Assembly: GCA_019358895.1 (NCBI GenBank)
Contig: JAHHIG010000030.1
Span: 1 to 48,890 of the forward strand
Direction: 5' to 3'
DNA length: 48,890 bases
Source: Tildeniella nuda ZEHNDER 1965/U140
Lineage (GTDB): Bacteria; Cyanobacteriota; Cyanobacteriia; Leptolyngbyales; Leptolyngbyaceae
The translations under genes were made by a program, and so were the position numbers. Shown one piece after another: positions 9,572 to 18,630 of the stretch (its first letter is position 1; the number at the start of each line of letters is the position of its first letter). The notes under the pieces were generated by a model, which saw only the letters and a program-made list of their open reading frames with translations, did not search any database and was not told the DNA's origin.

Positions 9572-9728
9572 GGGGGAGTCGCGCTATGGTTGTAAACTGG
9601 CTGATGGAGACGAATGCAAGCTTGAGCTTTGTGATCGAGCCACTGATCACTCTTGATGCCGCGATCGATCGCACCGCTTCATCGCCCTCTCATTGAGAAA
9701 GGCAATTCAAAGAGAAAGGCAATTCAAA

Positions 9729-10400
9729 ATGTACGTATTGATTGGGGGCGCGGGCTTAGTTGGACTGGGGTTAGCGCAGCGGTTACTCGATTTAGGACAT
9801 ACGGTAGCGATGATCGATATTGACCCGATCGCCTGTCGTTATGCCCGCGAACAGCTAGGTGTCATGGCGTTTGAAGGCAGTGCGGTAAATACAGAAGTGC
9901 TGCTCGAAGCTGGTGTTCGCAAGGCAGATGCACTGGCAGCAGTCTTACGCAACGATGCTTTAAACCTGGCGATGATCATGCTGGCAAAGCACAATGGTGT
10001 TCACCATATTCTCGCCAGAATGCGGCATCGAGACTTTGCTGAACCCTATCGCATTGCTGGTGCAACGCACATCGTTAACGCGATCGACCTGGCAGTGTCA
10101 ACGATGGCGAACGCGATCGAGTACCCCCAAGTAGAATCCATGATGCACTTTGAGCAGGGGCAGATTGAGGTACTGAAACTCGCTATCCCTGAGAAGTGCA
10201 ATGTGGTCGATCGCAGCGTGGCAGAAATCGCCCAGGATCGTCGCTTTCCATCTGGTTCACTCATCATTGGCTACCAGCCGCATCCGCAAATGGCTCTTGC
10301 GATCCCCAATGGCAACACAGTACTGGAGGCAGGTTCAACCATCCTTGTGGTCACCAAACCGGGTTCAATGCGCGAGATGATTGACTTTATTGAAGGTTAA
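9729..10400 (+). CDS. TrkA/KtrA-type potassium uptake regulatory subunit
   Basis: 224 residues starting MYVLIGGAGLVGLGLAQRLL, an RCK/TrkA-N Rossmann domain with the Gly-rich nucleotide loop at residues 6-13 and the acidic end of strand 2 (MIDIDP). A TrkA-C domain follows from about residue 140 (IEVLKLAIPEKCNVVDRSVAEI) and ends with the typical GSTILVVTKPGSM. These proteins bind NAD(H), ATP or c-di-AMP and gate a partner K+ channel. No channel gene is adjacent. Start ATG 9729 was preferred over 9693, whose extra residues (RKAIQRERQF) come from a small upstream duplication of AAAGGCAATTCAAA. Confidence 0.87.
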   Translation: MYVLIGGAGLVGLGLAQRLLDLGHTVAMIDIDPIACRYAREQLGVMAFEGSAVNTEVLLEAGVRKADALAAVLRNDALNLAMIMLAKHNGVHHILARMRHRDFAEPYRIAGATHIVNAIDLAVSTMANAIEYPQVESMMHFEQGQIEVLKLAIPEKCNVVDRSVAEIAQDRRFPSGSLIIGYQPHPQMALAIPNGNTVLEAGSTILVVTKPGSMREMIDFIEG

Positions 10401-10433
10401 ACACCGATTGAGGCACAGACTCACACAAGGGCA

Positions 10434-10853
10434 CTAATGGTAAAGACGCTCTTCAAGCCAGATCTGGACTTCTGCTTCAGATTCCAGGTAGGCTGTTTGT
10501 CCAGTGAGTGGATCATAGACTGTCCACCAGGTTTGCCCCGTTTGATCGAGTGTCTGCCGCACTTCCGGTTCAGCCTGTGTGGATCGGTAGGGACCAAACC
10601 CAAGCGGTTGGTTGAGCAAGCGCCAGAGTGTTTGCCAAACGTGGGTACGTGCGGTCGATCGCTCACACAGAAGCTTTAAACGTCGCTCCAGATATTCCAC
10701 TTGATTCTCGTAATCCAGACTGCTAGACCGACGGTTTAGCAGCGATCGCCACCACCGATCTAGATAGCCGATCAGCGGAGAATGAATCGTCTGCGGTTCT
10801 ACGATGTCTGGAAGCAGTTCTAGTTCTTTGTAAGCTTGCCATTGCGATTTCAT
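10434..10853 (-). CDS. Uncharacterised protein, paralogue of the next gene
   Basis: About 140 residues from ATG 10853 (MKSQWQAYKELELLPD); an in-frame ATG at 10985 would add a 44-residue extension of low-quality sequence. No known domain was recognised. The C-terminal 60 residues are tryptophan-rich (WQTLWRLL, then TWWTVYDPLTGQTAYLESEAEVQIWLEE). They align by eye with the end of the protein encoded at 11163-11540 (WQTL, WWVASDPQTGQVVYADSEAELRLWIEE). The two genes lie in tandem on the same strand. It has no signal peptide or membrane helix. It probably belongs to a small cyanobacterial protein family of unknown function. Confidence 0.65.
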   Translation of the reverse strand: MKSQWQAYKELELLPDIVEPQTIHSPLIGYLDRWWRSLLNRRSSSLDYENQVEYLERRLKLLCERSTARTHVWQTLWRLLNQPLGFGPYRSTQAEPEVRQTLDQTGQTWWTVYDPLTGQTAYLESEAEVQIWLEERLYH

Positions 10854-11162
10854 CACAACGCTCCATAAAGTCTCTTGAGTACATGAAGCGCGTTCCTTCG
10901 GGGCTTTCCCTACTTCCGTCCCTCCTTGAACGGATACAGCAGTTTGTTTAGCGTGCGATGCAAAAGCATTGCAGAAGTGTTCCATAACCTCTACAACCCA
11001 TACACCCCACAGACCTGAGCTAAGATTGCTACGGCTTGCCTAACTGTTGGTTTTAAGCGGAGAGATGAACGATTTTATCTTTTTGCAGAAACATCAAGCT
11101 GGGCAAAAGAGTGTCTAAATTTTCTGAATCTCTTGGATCCCTGAGTAACAATCAAATGTTAC

Positions 11163-11540
11163 TTATTTGCCCTGGTAGTTTTCTTCAATCCAAAGTCGGA
11201 GTTCTGCTTCGGAATCTGCATACACCACTTGACCAGTCTGGGGATCAGAGGCAACCCACCAGCGATCGCGCCCGTCCGCAATTTCAACTACTTGCAGAGC
11301 CGAACCACCAAAAATCTTGTCTGTAAGATACTGAGTCAGTGTTTGCCACCAGTTGCCACCCAAGGCAACATCAAGCGGCGTTTTTGGTTCAACCTGCCGT
11401 TTTTCTTGCTCTAACAGCACGACCAGATTGGCGTTGTTGGTTGCTCTGGCGATCGCTAGACGGTGGTTCAGAGAAGCCATGATGCTGTCTTGGTGCTTCT
11501 CCAGGGTGCGGCGGTTGTGGAGATGAAGTGCATTAGTCAT
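11163..11540 (-). CDS. Uncharacterised protein with WW-DP-TGQ C-terminal motif
   Basis: 125 residues, probably cytoplasmic. The N-terminal half is helical (LEKHQDSIMASLNHRLAIARATNNANLVVLLEQEKRQVE), and the C-terminal half shares with its neighbour at 10434 the pattern WQTL, a glycine/phenylalanine linker, then WW-x3-DP-x-TGQ-x2-Y-x-(D/E)SEAE-x2-(L/I)W(L/I)EE. Two perfect 15-bp tandem repeats directly precede the start codon. No function is assigned. The coupled conservation of the C-terminus suggests a small binding module. Confidence 0.7.
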   Translation of the reverse strand: MTNALHLHNRRTLEKHQDSIMASLNHRLAIARATNNANLVVLLEQEKRQVEPKTPLDVALGGNWWQTLTQYLTDKIFGGSALQVVEIADGRDRWWVASDPQTGQVVYADSEAELRLWIEENYQGK

Positions 11541-12104
11541 AGTAATAGTGTTCCGAGTAATAGTGTTCCGAAAATGTACAGTTGACGCAGAGACTAAAAT
11601 CTCTACATTTACAACTATAAGATTTTTTCTGTATTGAAAGCTACAGTTTCAACGTTTGTTGACATTTTGATTCTATACCTCTAGGCATCCTGGTAAGAAC
11701 GGGGTGCAGGGAGGGGTGGAACCCCCTTCGGCTTGAGCGCTCAGGTCGAAAGCTGGCTGGGGCAACGCTCCTACACCCTTTTGATCCCACTATCCCAAGC
11801 TCTGTGGCGACAGCTAAGTAGCTGGGTGAAATTAAACGTAGGATGTGTTAGGCATAGCCGTAACGCATCAAAACCTTTAGCAGCATGGGTTACGCTTCGC
11901 TTTTCTTGAATGCCGAAGGCTATACCCATCCGACGCAGATTTTATATTTAATTGAACCTTCCTACTTATAAATTACTTATAAATAGACGAGAGCTGGAGT
12001 ACTCGATCGGTTTTGCCTGCTAACGATCTTTCCTGCTCAGACAGCTAGGCGAACGGAGACAGATCTGATAGGGTTTTGAGGAAAATCTTGGAGAGTGAAG
12101 TGCA
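11541..12104. repeat. Intergenic stretch with tandem and palindromic repeats
   Basis: A 564-bp gap with no credible gene. It begins with two perfect 15-bp tandem copies of AGTAATAGTGTTCCG (11541-11570). At about 11838-11945 it holds a dispersed element with GTAGGATGTG at one end and CCCATCCGACGC at the other, containing AACGCATC and GGGTTACGCTTCGC, a pattern typical of cyanobacterial dispersed palindromes. The last 100 bp lead into argF and contain its ribosome-binding site (CTTGGAGAG, 12 bp before the ATG). Confidence 0.5.
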
Positions 12105-13025
12105 ATGGGGGCATTGAAAGGACGCGATTTGCTGAGTTTGGCAGATCTGACGAGAGAAGAACTACAGGAAATTTTGCAGTTGGCAGCTCAGCTGAAGGCA
12201 GGAACGCTAAAGCCGAAGTGCGAGAAAATCCTGGGACTGTTGTTCTACAAAGCGTCTACCCGCACCCGTGTTAGCTTTACAGCCGCCATGTATCAACTGG
12301 GTGGACAAGTGTTGGACTTAAACCCCAATGTGACGCAAGTGGGGCGCGGAGAACCAATCTCTGACACCGCACGAGTGCTCGATCGCTACCTCGACATTCT
12401 GGCAATTCGCACGTTCGACCAGCATGACCTCGAAGCCTTCGCCCGCTATGCCACCATTCCGATCATCAATGCCCTCACCGATCTGGAACATCCCTGTCAG
12501 GTTCTGGCTGATCTACAAACGATACAGGAGTCTTTCAACTCATTGTCTGGTCTTACCCTGGCATATATGGGAGACGGGAACAATATGGCGCATTCCCTCA
12601 TGCTGGGCTGCGCGATGGCAGGTATCAATGTGCGTATTGCCTCACCGCCAGAGTATCGTCCGCTAGATGTGGTTGTGCAGAAGGCAGAGGCGATCGCTAA
12701 TGGTAAAACTGAAATCATCGTTACAACCGATCCGATCGTCGCGATCAATGGTGCTCAGGTTGTTTACACTGATGTCTGGGCAAGCATGGGGCAAGAAGCG
12801 TTAGCAGAAACTCGCATTCCCATTTTTCAGCCTTATCAGGTTAGCGAGGTACTGCTCAGCCATGCTGCTAAAGAGGCGATCGTGCTCCACTGCCTGCCTG
12901 CCCATCGCGGTGAGGAAATCACTGACGCTGTAATCGAAGGACCCCAATCTCGCGTCTGGGATCAAGCCGAAAACCGGATGCACGCGCAGAAAGCACTGCT
13001 AGCAAGTTTGTTGGGAATCGCCTGA
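12105..13025 (+). CDS. argF: Ornithine carbamoyltransferase
   Basis: 306 residues, full length. Transfers the carbamoyl group from carbamoyl phosphate to ornithine to give citrulline in arginine synthesis. The carbamoyl-phosphate loop KASTRTRVSF is at about residues 46-55, the DLEHPCQ segment near 127-133, and the ornithine-site HCLPAHRGEEI near 265-275. HCLP identifies an ornithine rather than an aspartate carbamoyltransferase. The start is supported by GGAG upstream. It is monocistronic, as is common in cyanobacteria, and is followed by a candidate hairpin. Confidence 0.96.
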   Translation: MGALKGRDLLSLADLTREELQEILQLAAQLKAGTLKPKCEKILGLLFYKASTRTRVSFTAAMYQLGGQVLDLNPNVTQVGRGEPISDTARVLDRYLDILAIRTFDQHDLEAFARYATIPIINALTDLEHPCQVLADLQTIQESFNSLSGLTLAYMGDGNNMAHSLMLGCAMAGINVRIASPPEYRPLDVVVQKAEAIANGKTEIIVTTDPIVAINGAQVVYTDVWASMGQEALAETRIPIFQPYQVSEVLLSHAAKEAIVLHCLPAHRGEEITDAVIEGPQSRVWDQAENRMHAQKALLASLLGIA

Positions 13026-13039
13026 GTCAAAAGGGCGGG

Positions 13040-13080
13040 TGTAGACCCAACAGTGTATTTGGTCTACAGAAGGACATTTT
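13040..13080 (+). terminator. Hairpin after argF
   Basis: TGTAGACC at 13040-13047 and GGTCTACA at 13061-13068 form an 8-bp stem, followed by GAAGGACATTTTT. The T-run starts about eight bases after the stem, so this is a modest terminator candidate. Confidence 0.45.
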
Positions 13081-13419
13081 TGGGGGGCACTTTAGTTTTT
13101 GGTTGTCCAGAGCGAGACGTGTCTTGCGCTGAAAATCGCTTGGGATGACCTGAAGCAAGATGGTCTGCGATCGCCCACTTTAATGCCGTGACGGTTAAAA
13201 ATATCTCATTTTGTAAAATGCTTTGCAGTTTAAAGTGTTAGCCGCTATCTATAGTAGTAACACTGAGAGAACAACGCTATATACAGCGTTTGCCTGGAGC
13301 TTCGCTCTACATTTAAGTGTACCGCCTAGCACATTTTGAGTGTATCGCTTAGCTTAATGGCTTCTCTAGGTGATAAACACATCTGTCACTCATAAACCAT
13401 TAGCCACGGAACGAAAACG
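13081..13419. other. Gene-free stretch upstream of a small ORF
   Basis: About 340 bp without a gene. It is AT-richer than its surroundings, with several short inverted pairs (for example ATATACAGCG near 13278 and CTACATTTAAGTGTA near 13310). No recognised RNA, riboswitch or promoter motif was identified. It presumably carries the promoter of the 66-residue gene downstream. Confidence 0.4.
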
Positions 13420-13620
13420 ATGAGTTATCAACAGCAACTGACTCCCTGGGTGATTCACAAGCTCCTACCCAACTTAAAGCATCTCACGATTATTCGGTTT
13501 CGTCGTCGTCCTGACGCTGAAGCCTATCTGAAGGTTTTAATACAGTCTCAGCCTTACTCTCAGTTCGCTATTACCTTTGATTCTGGAGAGGGCAGCTTTG
13601 CTACTCAAGCTGAAGCGTAA
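13420..13620 (+). CDS. Small conserved-looking protein of unknown function
   Basis: 66 residues (MSYQQQLTPWVIHKLLPN...). It has a plausible start preceded by ACGGAACGAAAACG, a basic centre (IIRFRRRPDAEAYLKVL) and a balanced composition, and no cysteine or membrane segment. The pattern of an N-terminal hydrophobic helix, a strand, RRRxDAE and a second strand resembles small cyanobacterial hypothetical proteins, but I do not recognise the family. It is monocistronic. Confidence 0.6.
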   Translation: MSYQQQLTPWVIHKLLPNLKHLTIIRFRRRPDAEAYLKVLIQSQPYSQFAITFDSGEGSFATQAEA

Positions 13621-13744
13621 TGTTTCATTCGTAACGCTTTGGGAGGGTGGTGTTGGAACAATTGAATCGATGTAAATGCTGTGTGCGATCGACAGCGCTT
13701 CCATACTGTTGTGCTCGCCTGTGTCAAAATAAAGACCGCTATCA

Positions 13745-14986
13745 GTGGTGGTTATGGCAGGATTGGATGAGCAAGACAGTCACTCAACTCTCGGTAATTT
13801 GATTGCCCGACGGATTGCCGAGAGTTCTCAACAACGCCTAACCTTTGCTGACTACATGGAGCTGGCATTGTACCATCCAGAGCATGGATACTATGCTACT
13901 AACGCTACCGTGATTGGTGCCAGCGGCGACTTTTTTACATCACCCCACTTGGGTGCAGATTTTGGTGAATTGTTAGCTGAACAATTTGTCCAAATGTGGG
14001 ACATTCTACAGCGTCCAGCCCACTTTACACTGGTTGAAATGGGTGCCGGACAGGGATTGCTAGCGGGTGACATCCTGCGCTACCTGCAGCGTCAATATCC
14101 TGAGTTTCTGCGATCGCTCGAATATATTATTGTTGAGCGCGCTGCTGCACTCATCGCCGAGCAGCAGCGACAGTTGAAAGCATTAGCGGACAGCGGCATC
14201 CGGCTACATTGGCGTAGCCTTGAAGCTATTCCCCCGCACTCCATCACTGGCTGCTTTTTCTCAAATGAGTTGGTGGATGCATTTCCAGTGCATCAAGTGA
14301 CGCTGATGTCGGGGCAATTGCAAGAGCTGTATGTCACCACACTTCATGGCGAGACGGACAGGGAGAAAGAACCTATTCAGTTTGACGAGGTAAGCGGCTC
14401 ATTGTCAACACCAGGTCTAGTAAACTATTTTGAGCTGGTAGGCATTGATTTAGCCGCTCGATCTTATCCCGATGGGTACCGTAGTGAAGTCAATTTAGCC
14501 GCCCTGGATTGGATGCATCTGGTTGCAGACCGCCTTCAAAGGGGCTATGTTTTGACGATCGACTACGGTTATACAAGCGCTTGTTACTACAGCCTCACTC
14601 GCACAGAGGGCACGTTACAGTGTTACTACCAGCACACACACCATTCAAACCCATACATTCATGTTGGGCGGCAAGATATCACTGCCCACGTTGATTTCAC
14701 TGCCCTAGAACGACAAGGTGAAATTTCTGGACTAAGTACGATCGGTTTAACCCAGCAAAGCCTTTTTCTGATGGCATTGGGTTTGGGCGATCGCATTGTT
14801 GCTCTTAGCCAAACCACTGCCAGCGATACGCTGACAATACAAGCCATACTCCAGCAGCGCAATGCTTTACATCTGCTCATTAACCCGATGGGTTTGGGAG
14901 GCTTTGGTGTGTTAGTACAGTCCAAAGGGCTAACCAGTTCAGAAAGTGTCTATCGGCTGAAAGGGTTGAGCGGGTCGTTAGGTTAG
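13745..14986 (+). CDS. MidA/NDUFAF7-type SAM-dependent methyltransferase
   Basis: 413 residues from GTG 13745, or 410 from ATG 13754. It matches the MidA (DUF185) family, whose mitochondrial member NDUFAF7 dimethylates an arginine of a complex I subunit. Features are the N-terminal FADYMELALYHPEHGYYA, SGDFFTSPHLGADFGELLAEQ, the AdoMet loop LVEMGAGQGLLAGDIL near residue 100, and the downstream SNELVDAFPVHQV and LTIDYGYTS. In cyanobacteria the target might be the related NDH-1 complex, which is inference. It sits alone. Confidence 0.9.
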   Translation: MVVMAGLDEQDSHSTLGNLIARRIAESSQQRLTFADYMELALYHPEHGYYATNATVIGASGDFFTSPHLGADFGELLAEQFVQMWDILQRPAHFTLVEMGAGQGLLAGDILRYLQRQYPEFLRSLEYIIVERAAALIAEQQRQLKALADSGIRLHWRSLEAIPPHSITGCFFSNELVDAFPVHQVTLMSGQLQELYVTTLHGETDREKEPIQFDEVSGSLSTPGLVNYFELVGIDLAARSYPDGYRSEVNLAALDWMHLVADRLQRGYVLTIDYGYTSACYYSLTRTEGTLQCYYQHTHHSNPYIHVGRQDITAHVDFTALERQGEISGLSTIGLTQQSLFLMALGLGDRIVALSQTTASDTLTIQAILQQRNALHLLINPMGLGGFGVLVQSKGLTSSESVYRLKGLSGSLG

Positions 14987-15211
14987 TCTGAGAAAACACA
15001 ACTCAGAAAGCACAACGGTCGAAGCAAGTAAACAATCAGCGTTGTGATGCAGCATTCACTAAATAGTCGCCAAGCAATAGGACAAATTTCGCCCGCTTTG
15101 TCGTGCACGGAATCGAATCGTCTGATGAACGAAGGGCTTGGCTTTCAACCTAATCTTAGTGGTGACTGGAACCGACACCCCTGTTTTTTGACCGCTCTGT
15201 GCTGATGTTCT

Positions 15212-16474
15212 TTAGTTGCCAGAAGCGTTTACGGCTCTAGGGCTGTTGTCTAAGACATCCAGCCTCACCGGGGCAACACCGGATTGCACTAAACCCAGCA
15301 CACGGGCAGCGGCGGTAGATAAGTCGATGACGCGATCGCCAGAAAAGGGACCCCGATCATTAATCCGCACAACCACCGATTGACCGTTATCCACATTAGT
15401 TACACGCACCTGTGTCCCAAAAGGGAGCGTTCTGTGCGCTGCGGTCATCGCGTTTTGGTTGAATCGCTCACCGCTAGCACTGGGGTTACCGTGGAAACCC
15501 GGACCATACCAGGATGCCAAGCCGCTGAGCCGCTGCCGAATCGAACCTACCGCAGCCTGAGACCAGCCATTTGGTTTGCCAGAGACGCTGGAGAGTGGGG
15601 ACGCATTGCCCAGTAGCCGCCGCAAGCGATTGGTTGCTTGCAGCGCATCTGTTTCCAGGTTGCGGGTAGAACCTGATAGCACAGTGCCAGCATCAACCAC
15701 AGCAATCAGGGTTTTGTTCGCTTTGATGATGTACCTTTCGCCTGTGGGGGCTGATTGCCCAGATTGCGCCTTCCAACTGACGGTAATGGTTTTGGCATCC
15801 ACGCCTTCGCGGTTTAGTTGATTAATCTTGGCAGCGATCGCGGCGGCTCTCAAGACCGGATCGCTTTGAGAAAGGGCAGCATCTGCCTGGGCTGCGTTAG
15901 CAGTTTGGGTTAAGCGTTCTGGCGTTGCTGCTTGGGACGTGTCAGTAGCGCTAGATTCTTCAAGGGCTTTAGCGCTTGCGATCGCGGTAGCCGCTCCAGT
16001 GGAAATAAGTTGTCGGCTTCCCATCTTGACTCTGGTCGTCACTGTTTTGCTAGAACCAGTAAACGTCAAGATCGGTATATTGCGTACATAAAGGGTGGCT
16101 GCCTTACGCCCTGCCAGGCTGTGTGACTGTACCTTGGCAATCGCTTCACGCTCAGCAGTAACGGTATTGATTGCTTGAGGCTGCTGTTCACCGAGTTTGA
16201 CGACTGCATGTGTGAGCTTCAAGTCTGGAGTTTGTGGTGGATTGAAAGCAGATGCTTCACTGGTTCCAATAGCAGCATGAGGAAGCTGTTTACTAGCTTT
16301 TTTTGCCATCTCACCCGGAGTCGGTTCGGATGGTGCAGACTGGTGAGAGTCTTGACTAAGGTTAGCCTCAGCAACCTGGTTAACTGCGGTCTGGTCGGCG
16401 CGGCTAGATAGTGGTAGACCGAGCGTTGTCATAAACAGGGTGGCAGTTAAACCACTGATAACATTTTGATTCAT
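15212..16474 (-). CDS. rlpA: RlpA-family septal ring lytic transglycosylase-like protein
   Basis: About 420 residues from ATG 16474 (MNQNVISGLTATLFMTTLGLPLSSRA), a secretory signal peptide; an upstream ATG at 16495 would precede it. The middle region is low-complexity and rich in Ala, Ser and Thr. The C-terminal double-psi beta-barrel (about residues 325-410) has GLASWYGPGFHGNPSASGERF, MTAAHRTLPFGTQVRVTN and VRINDRGPFSGDRVIDLS. RlpA proteins act on denuded glycan strands at the septum. No SPOR domain is present, so septal targeting must differ from the E. coli protein. It is exported to the cell envelope. Confidence 0.9.
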   Translation of the reverse strand: MNQNVISGLTATLFMTTLGLPLSSRADQTAVNQVAEANLSQDSHQSAPSEPTPGEMAKKASKQLPHAAIGTSEASAFNPPQTPDLKLTHAVVKLGEQQPQAINTVTAEREAIAKVQSHSLAGRKAATLYVRNIPILTFTGSSKTVTTRVKMGSRQLISTGAATAIASAKALEESSATDTSQAATPERLTQTANAAQADAALSQSDPVLRAAAIAAKINQLNREGVDAKTITVSWKAQSGQSAPTGERYIIKANKTLIAVVDAGTVLSGSTRNLETDALQATNRLRRLLGNASPLSSVSGKPNGWSQAAVGSIRQRLSGLASWYGPGFHGNPSASGERFNQNAMTAAHRTLPFGTQVRVTNVDNGQSVVVRINDRGPFSGDRVIDLSTAAARVLGLVQSGVAPVRLDVLDNSPRAVNASGN

Positions 16475-17432
16475 ACATCCATGTGTGAAGGGCATATGTC
16501 AAGCGAGATCTAAGTTGGTCGAAAATCTCCCGGTTGACATCTCTCATAGCTCGTACTTGTTCCGCGTTTACTCCTGCTCTAAAGAACTGCAACAGACTAT
16601 CACGAACTTTTTACTTTGGGGATCAGGGATCTAACAGACAGCCCCAAATCTAGCGAATGCTTTAGGGATACATAGAGCAAGCAAAGTAAGTATCAAAGGA
16701 CGTTTTGCCGTTTTACGCACTTTGAGGCGCTTCATCAAAACTTCACGTTAGCTTCACAAATTTGTGACTTAAATCACCCAATTGGAGGATGAGTTACGGG
16801 AAGGTAGAAAGACTTTGGGTGTTAGAGCTAGAGAAACCAATATTGCTGTAGTACGGCAGCGAGATCCGAGGCGATCGCTGTACTGCAAAGTACTGACGAT
16901 TAACAGGCTAGTGCTGCCTAGCCAGCCGCTCTTGACCCAAAGTCTGGATGTCTGCTAGTTGCGAGAGAATCCTTAAACCTGTTCGCGTTGAATGGCTTCA
17001 TGTTGACTGAGTTCAGCGCCTCAGCAAGGGTATGAATGCCGCTTTGCTGTTCCGTACTGTATTCACAGCTCAACCTACTTCAGTGAACAGGCTAATACTG
17101 GTATCAGTACACCTGGTTTCTTTGTTTAGCGTTGCGAGTTTTTTATACTTGCTTGAGACGCTGTGCGCCAACCATACCCAGTTTAGGGCGCTACGTTGAG
17201 GCTGTTGGCTTGAAGCTGCGGGTTTGTTGTGCGATCGTGCCACTACTGCTGTAGCGGTAATCACGCATGGCTACCGAAGCAACCAAATGATATTCTGTAA
17301 AAGACCGTTTGTGTGTCAACGGTTGTAAAAAATAGTTTCTTTCTATATAGGTTTATAGAGGTTATTACTGACACTGCTATCTCGTTAACCTTGTTCTAAT
17401 CCAAGTCGATCGTCCCTAAGCAACCTCTTCTT
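16475..17432. other. 950-bp gene-free stretch upstream of rlpA
   Basis: No convincing gene lies between the divergent rlpA and alpha/beta hydrolase starts. The only open frame of note (17070-17264, minus, 64 residues) has unconvincing composition. I see no tRNA, no recognised riboswitch and no tandem repeat. The length is unusual for this density of genes. It could carry a long leader or a small RNA, which cannot be decided from sequence alone. Confidence 0.4.
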
Positions 17433-18308
17433 ATGACTGCGCTGTCTTCTGAATGGCAACATCATTTTGTTGAAACCAATCGTATTCGCCTGCACTACGT
17501 CACGCAAGGGGAAGGTGAACTGGTGCTGCTTCTACACGGGTTTCCAGAGTTCTGGTACTCCTGGCGCTTTCAAATACCTGCACTTGCCCGTCACTTTAAA
17601 GTCGTGGTGCCCGATTTACGCGGCTATAACGAATCGGACAAACCTTCCAGTGGGTACGATCTCGATACACTTAGCGCTGATATTCAAGGGCTGATTGAAA
17701 GTTTAGGGTATGCCCGTGCTCACATTGTGGGGCATGACTGGGGTGGGACGATCGCGTGGCATTTGGCACAAAAGTTTCCTCAGTATCTCAACCGTTTGGC
17801 GATCTTGAATGCTGCACCACCGCAACGTTTTCTACAAGAGATGGTGAGCAACCTGGATCAACTTCGCCGAAGCTGGTATGTGCTTGCTTTTCAGGTGCCT
17901 GGGGTTCCAGAGTGGCTCATTCAGCAAAATTTGAAGGAGTTTCTCAACAATCTTCTTCAGGGACAAGCAGTCCGCAAGGGTGCCTTCTCAAATGAGGAGA
18001 CGAAGCTTTATCAATCGGCGCTAGAGAAACCAGGCGCACTCTCTGCTGCCCTTAACTACTATCGCCAAATGTTTTCGCCCTGGAGTTGGCTGAAAGATTT
18101 TGGACGTACGCCTAATCTGGTGACCGCACCAACGCTCGTGCTGTGGGGTGAAGAAGATTCTTTGTTGAGCCAAAACTTAGTTAAAGAGCTTGACCAACTG
18201 ATTAAAGCCCCGTTTCGGCTGACGCTTGTGCCTCACTGTGGGCACTGGATTCAGCAGGAAGCGCCGCAAACGGTGAACCGTGAGTTGTTGTCGTTTTTGA
18301 GACAATAG
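17433..18308 (+). CDS. Alpha/beta hydrolase, epoxide hydrolase/haloalkane dehalogenase type
   Basis: 291 residues. The oxyanion-hole motif HGFPEFWYSWR is at 35-45. The nucleophile elbow GHDWGG puts Asp102 where lipases have Ser, and the catalytic histidine is in HCGHWIQQEAP near residue 270. An Asp nucleophile together with HGFPE is typical of epoxide hydrolases and haloalkane dehalogenases, which form a covalent ester intermediate. The acid residue is likely the Asp in LWGEEDSLL. The substrate is unknown. It has no signal peptide and no operon partner. Confidence 0.88.
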   Translation: MTALSSEWQHHFVETNRIRLHYVTQGEGELVLLLHGFPEFWYSWRFQIPALARHFKVVVPDLRGYNESDKPSSGYDLDTLSADIQGLIESLGYARAHIVGHDWGGTIAWHLAQKFPQYLNRLAILNAAPPQRFLQEMVSNLDQLRRSWYVLAFQVPGVPEWLIQQNLKEFLNNLLQGQAVRKGAFSNEETKLYQSALEKPGALSAALNYYRQMFSPWSWLKDFGRTPNLVTAPTLVLWGEEDSLLSQNLVKELDQLIKAPFRLTLVPHCGHWIQQEAPQTVNRELLSFLRQ

Positions 18309-18372
18309 CAGAACAAGACAATTAAGTATTAGAAAAGCGGCGTTGCTGAATGGCGACATGAATTGCAAGATT

Positions 18373-18460
18373 CGCCCTCACCCTAGCCCTCTCCCAAAAG
18401 GAGAGGGGACAAGAATTCTAGCTCCCTTCTCCTTGGGGAGAAGGGTTGGGGATGAGGGCA
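18373..18460. repeat. Dispersed inverted repeat (CCCTCACCCTAGCCCTCTCC family)
   Basis: CGCCCTCACCCTAGCCCTCT on the left pairs imperfectly with GGGTTGGGGATGAGGGC on the right. An inner hairpin, CTCCCTTCTCC against GGGGAGAAGGG, is also present. A second copy of the family, with its halves reversed, lies at 36661-36750. The remaining parts of the 18309-18630 gap hold nothing else recognised. Confidence 0.75.
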
Positions 18461-18630
18461 GATTCATAGTTTGATTCAGCAATGCCAGAAAAGCCTCCAA
18501 CCGTAGAATGACGCATGAAGATGGCTGGTGGGCTGTTTGGAGTGTGATGCCGTCAGTGCCGCTTCTTTAAACGATTCAGGTTAAACTCTAAAAAATTCAG
18601 TCAATACCAAAATTCGGTCAATACCAGGCT

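Noticed and set aside
15001-15180. Possible tRNA gene between the MidA-type gene and rlpA
   Set aside because: The GAATCGAATCG stretch is not set in a cloverleaf and no acceptor stem pairs.
17070-17264. 64-residue minus-strand frame in the rlpA-hydrolase gap
   Set aside because: No ribosome-binding site and no recognisable protein pattern.
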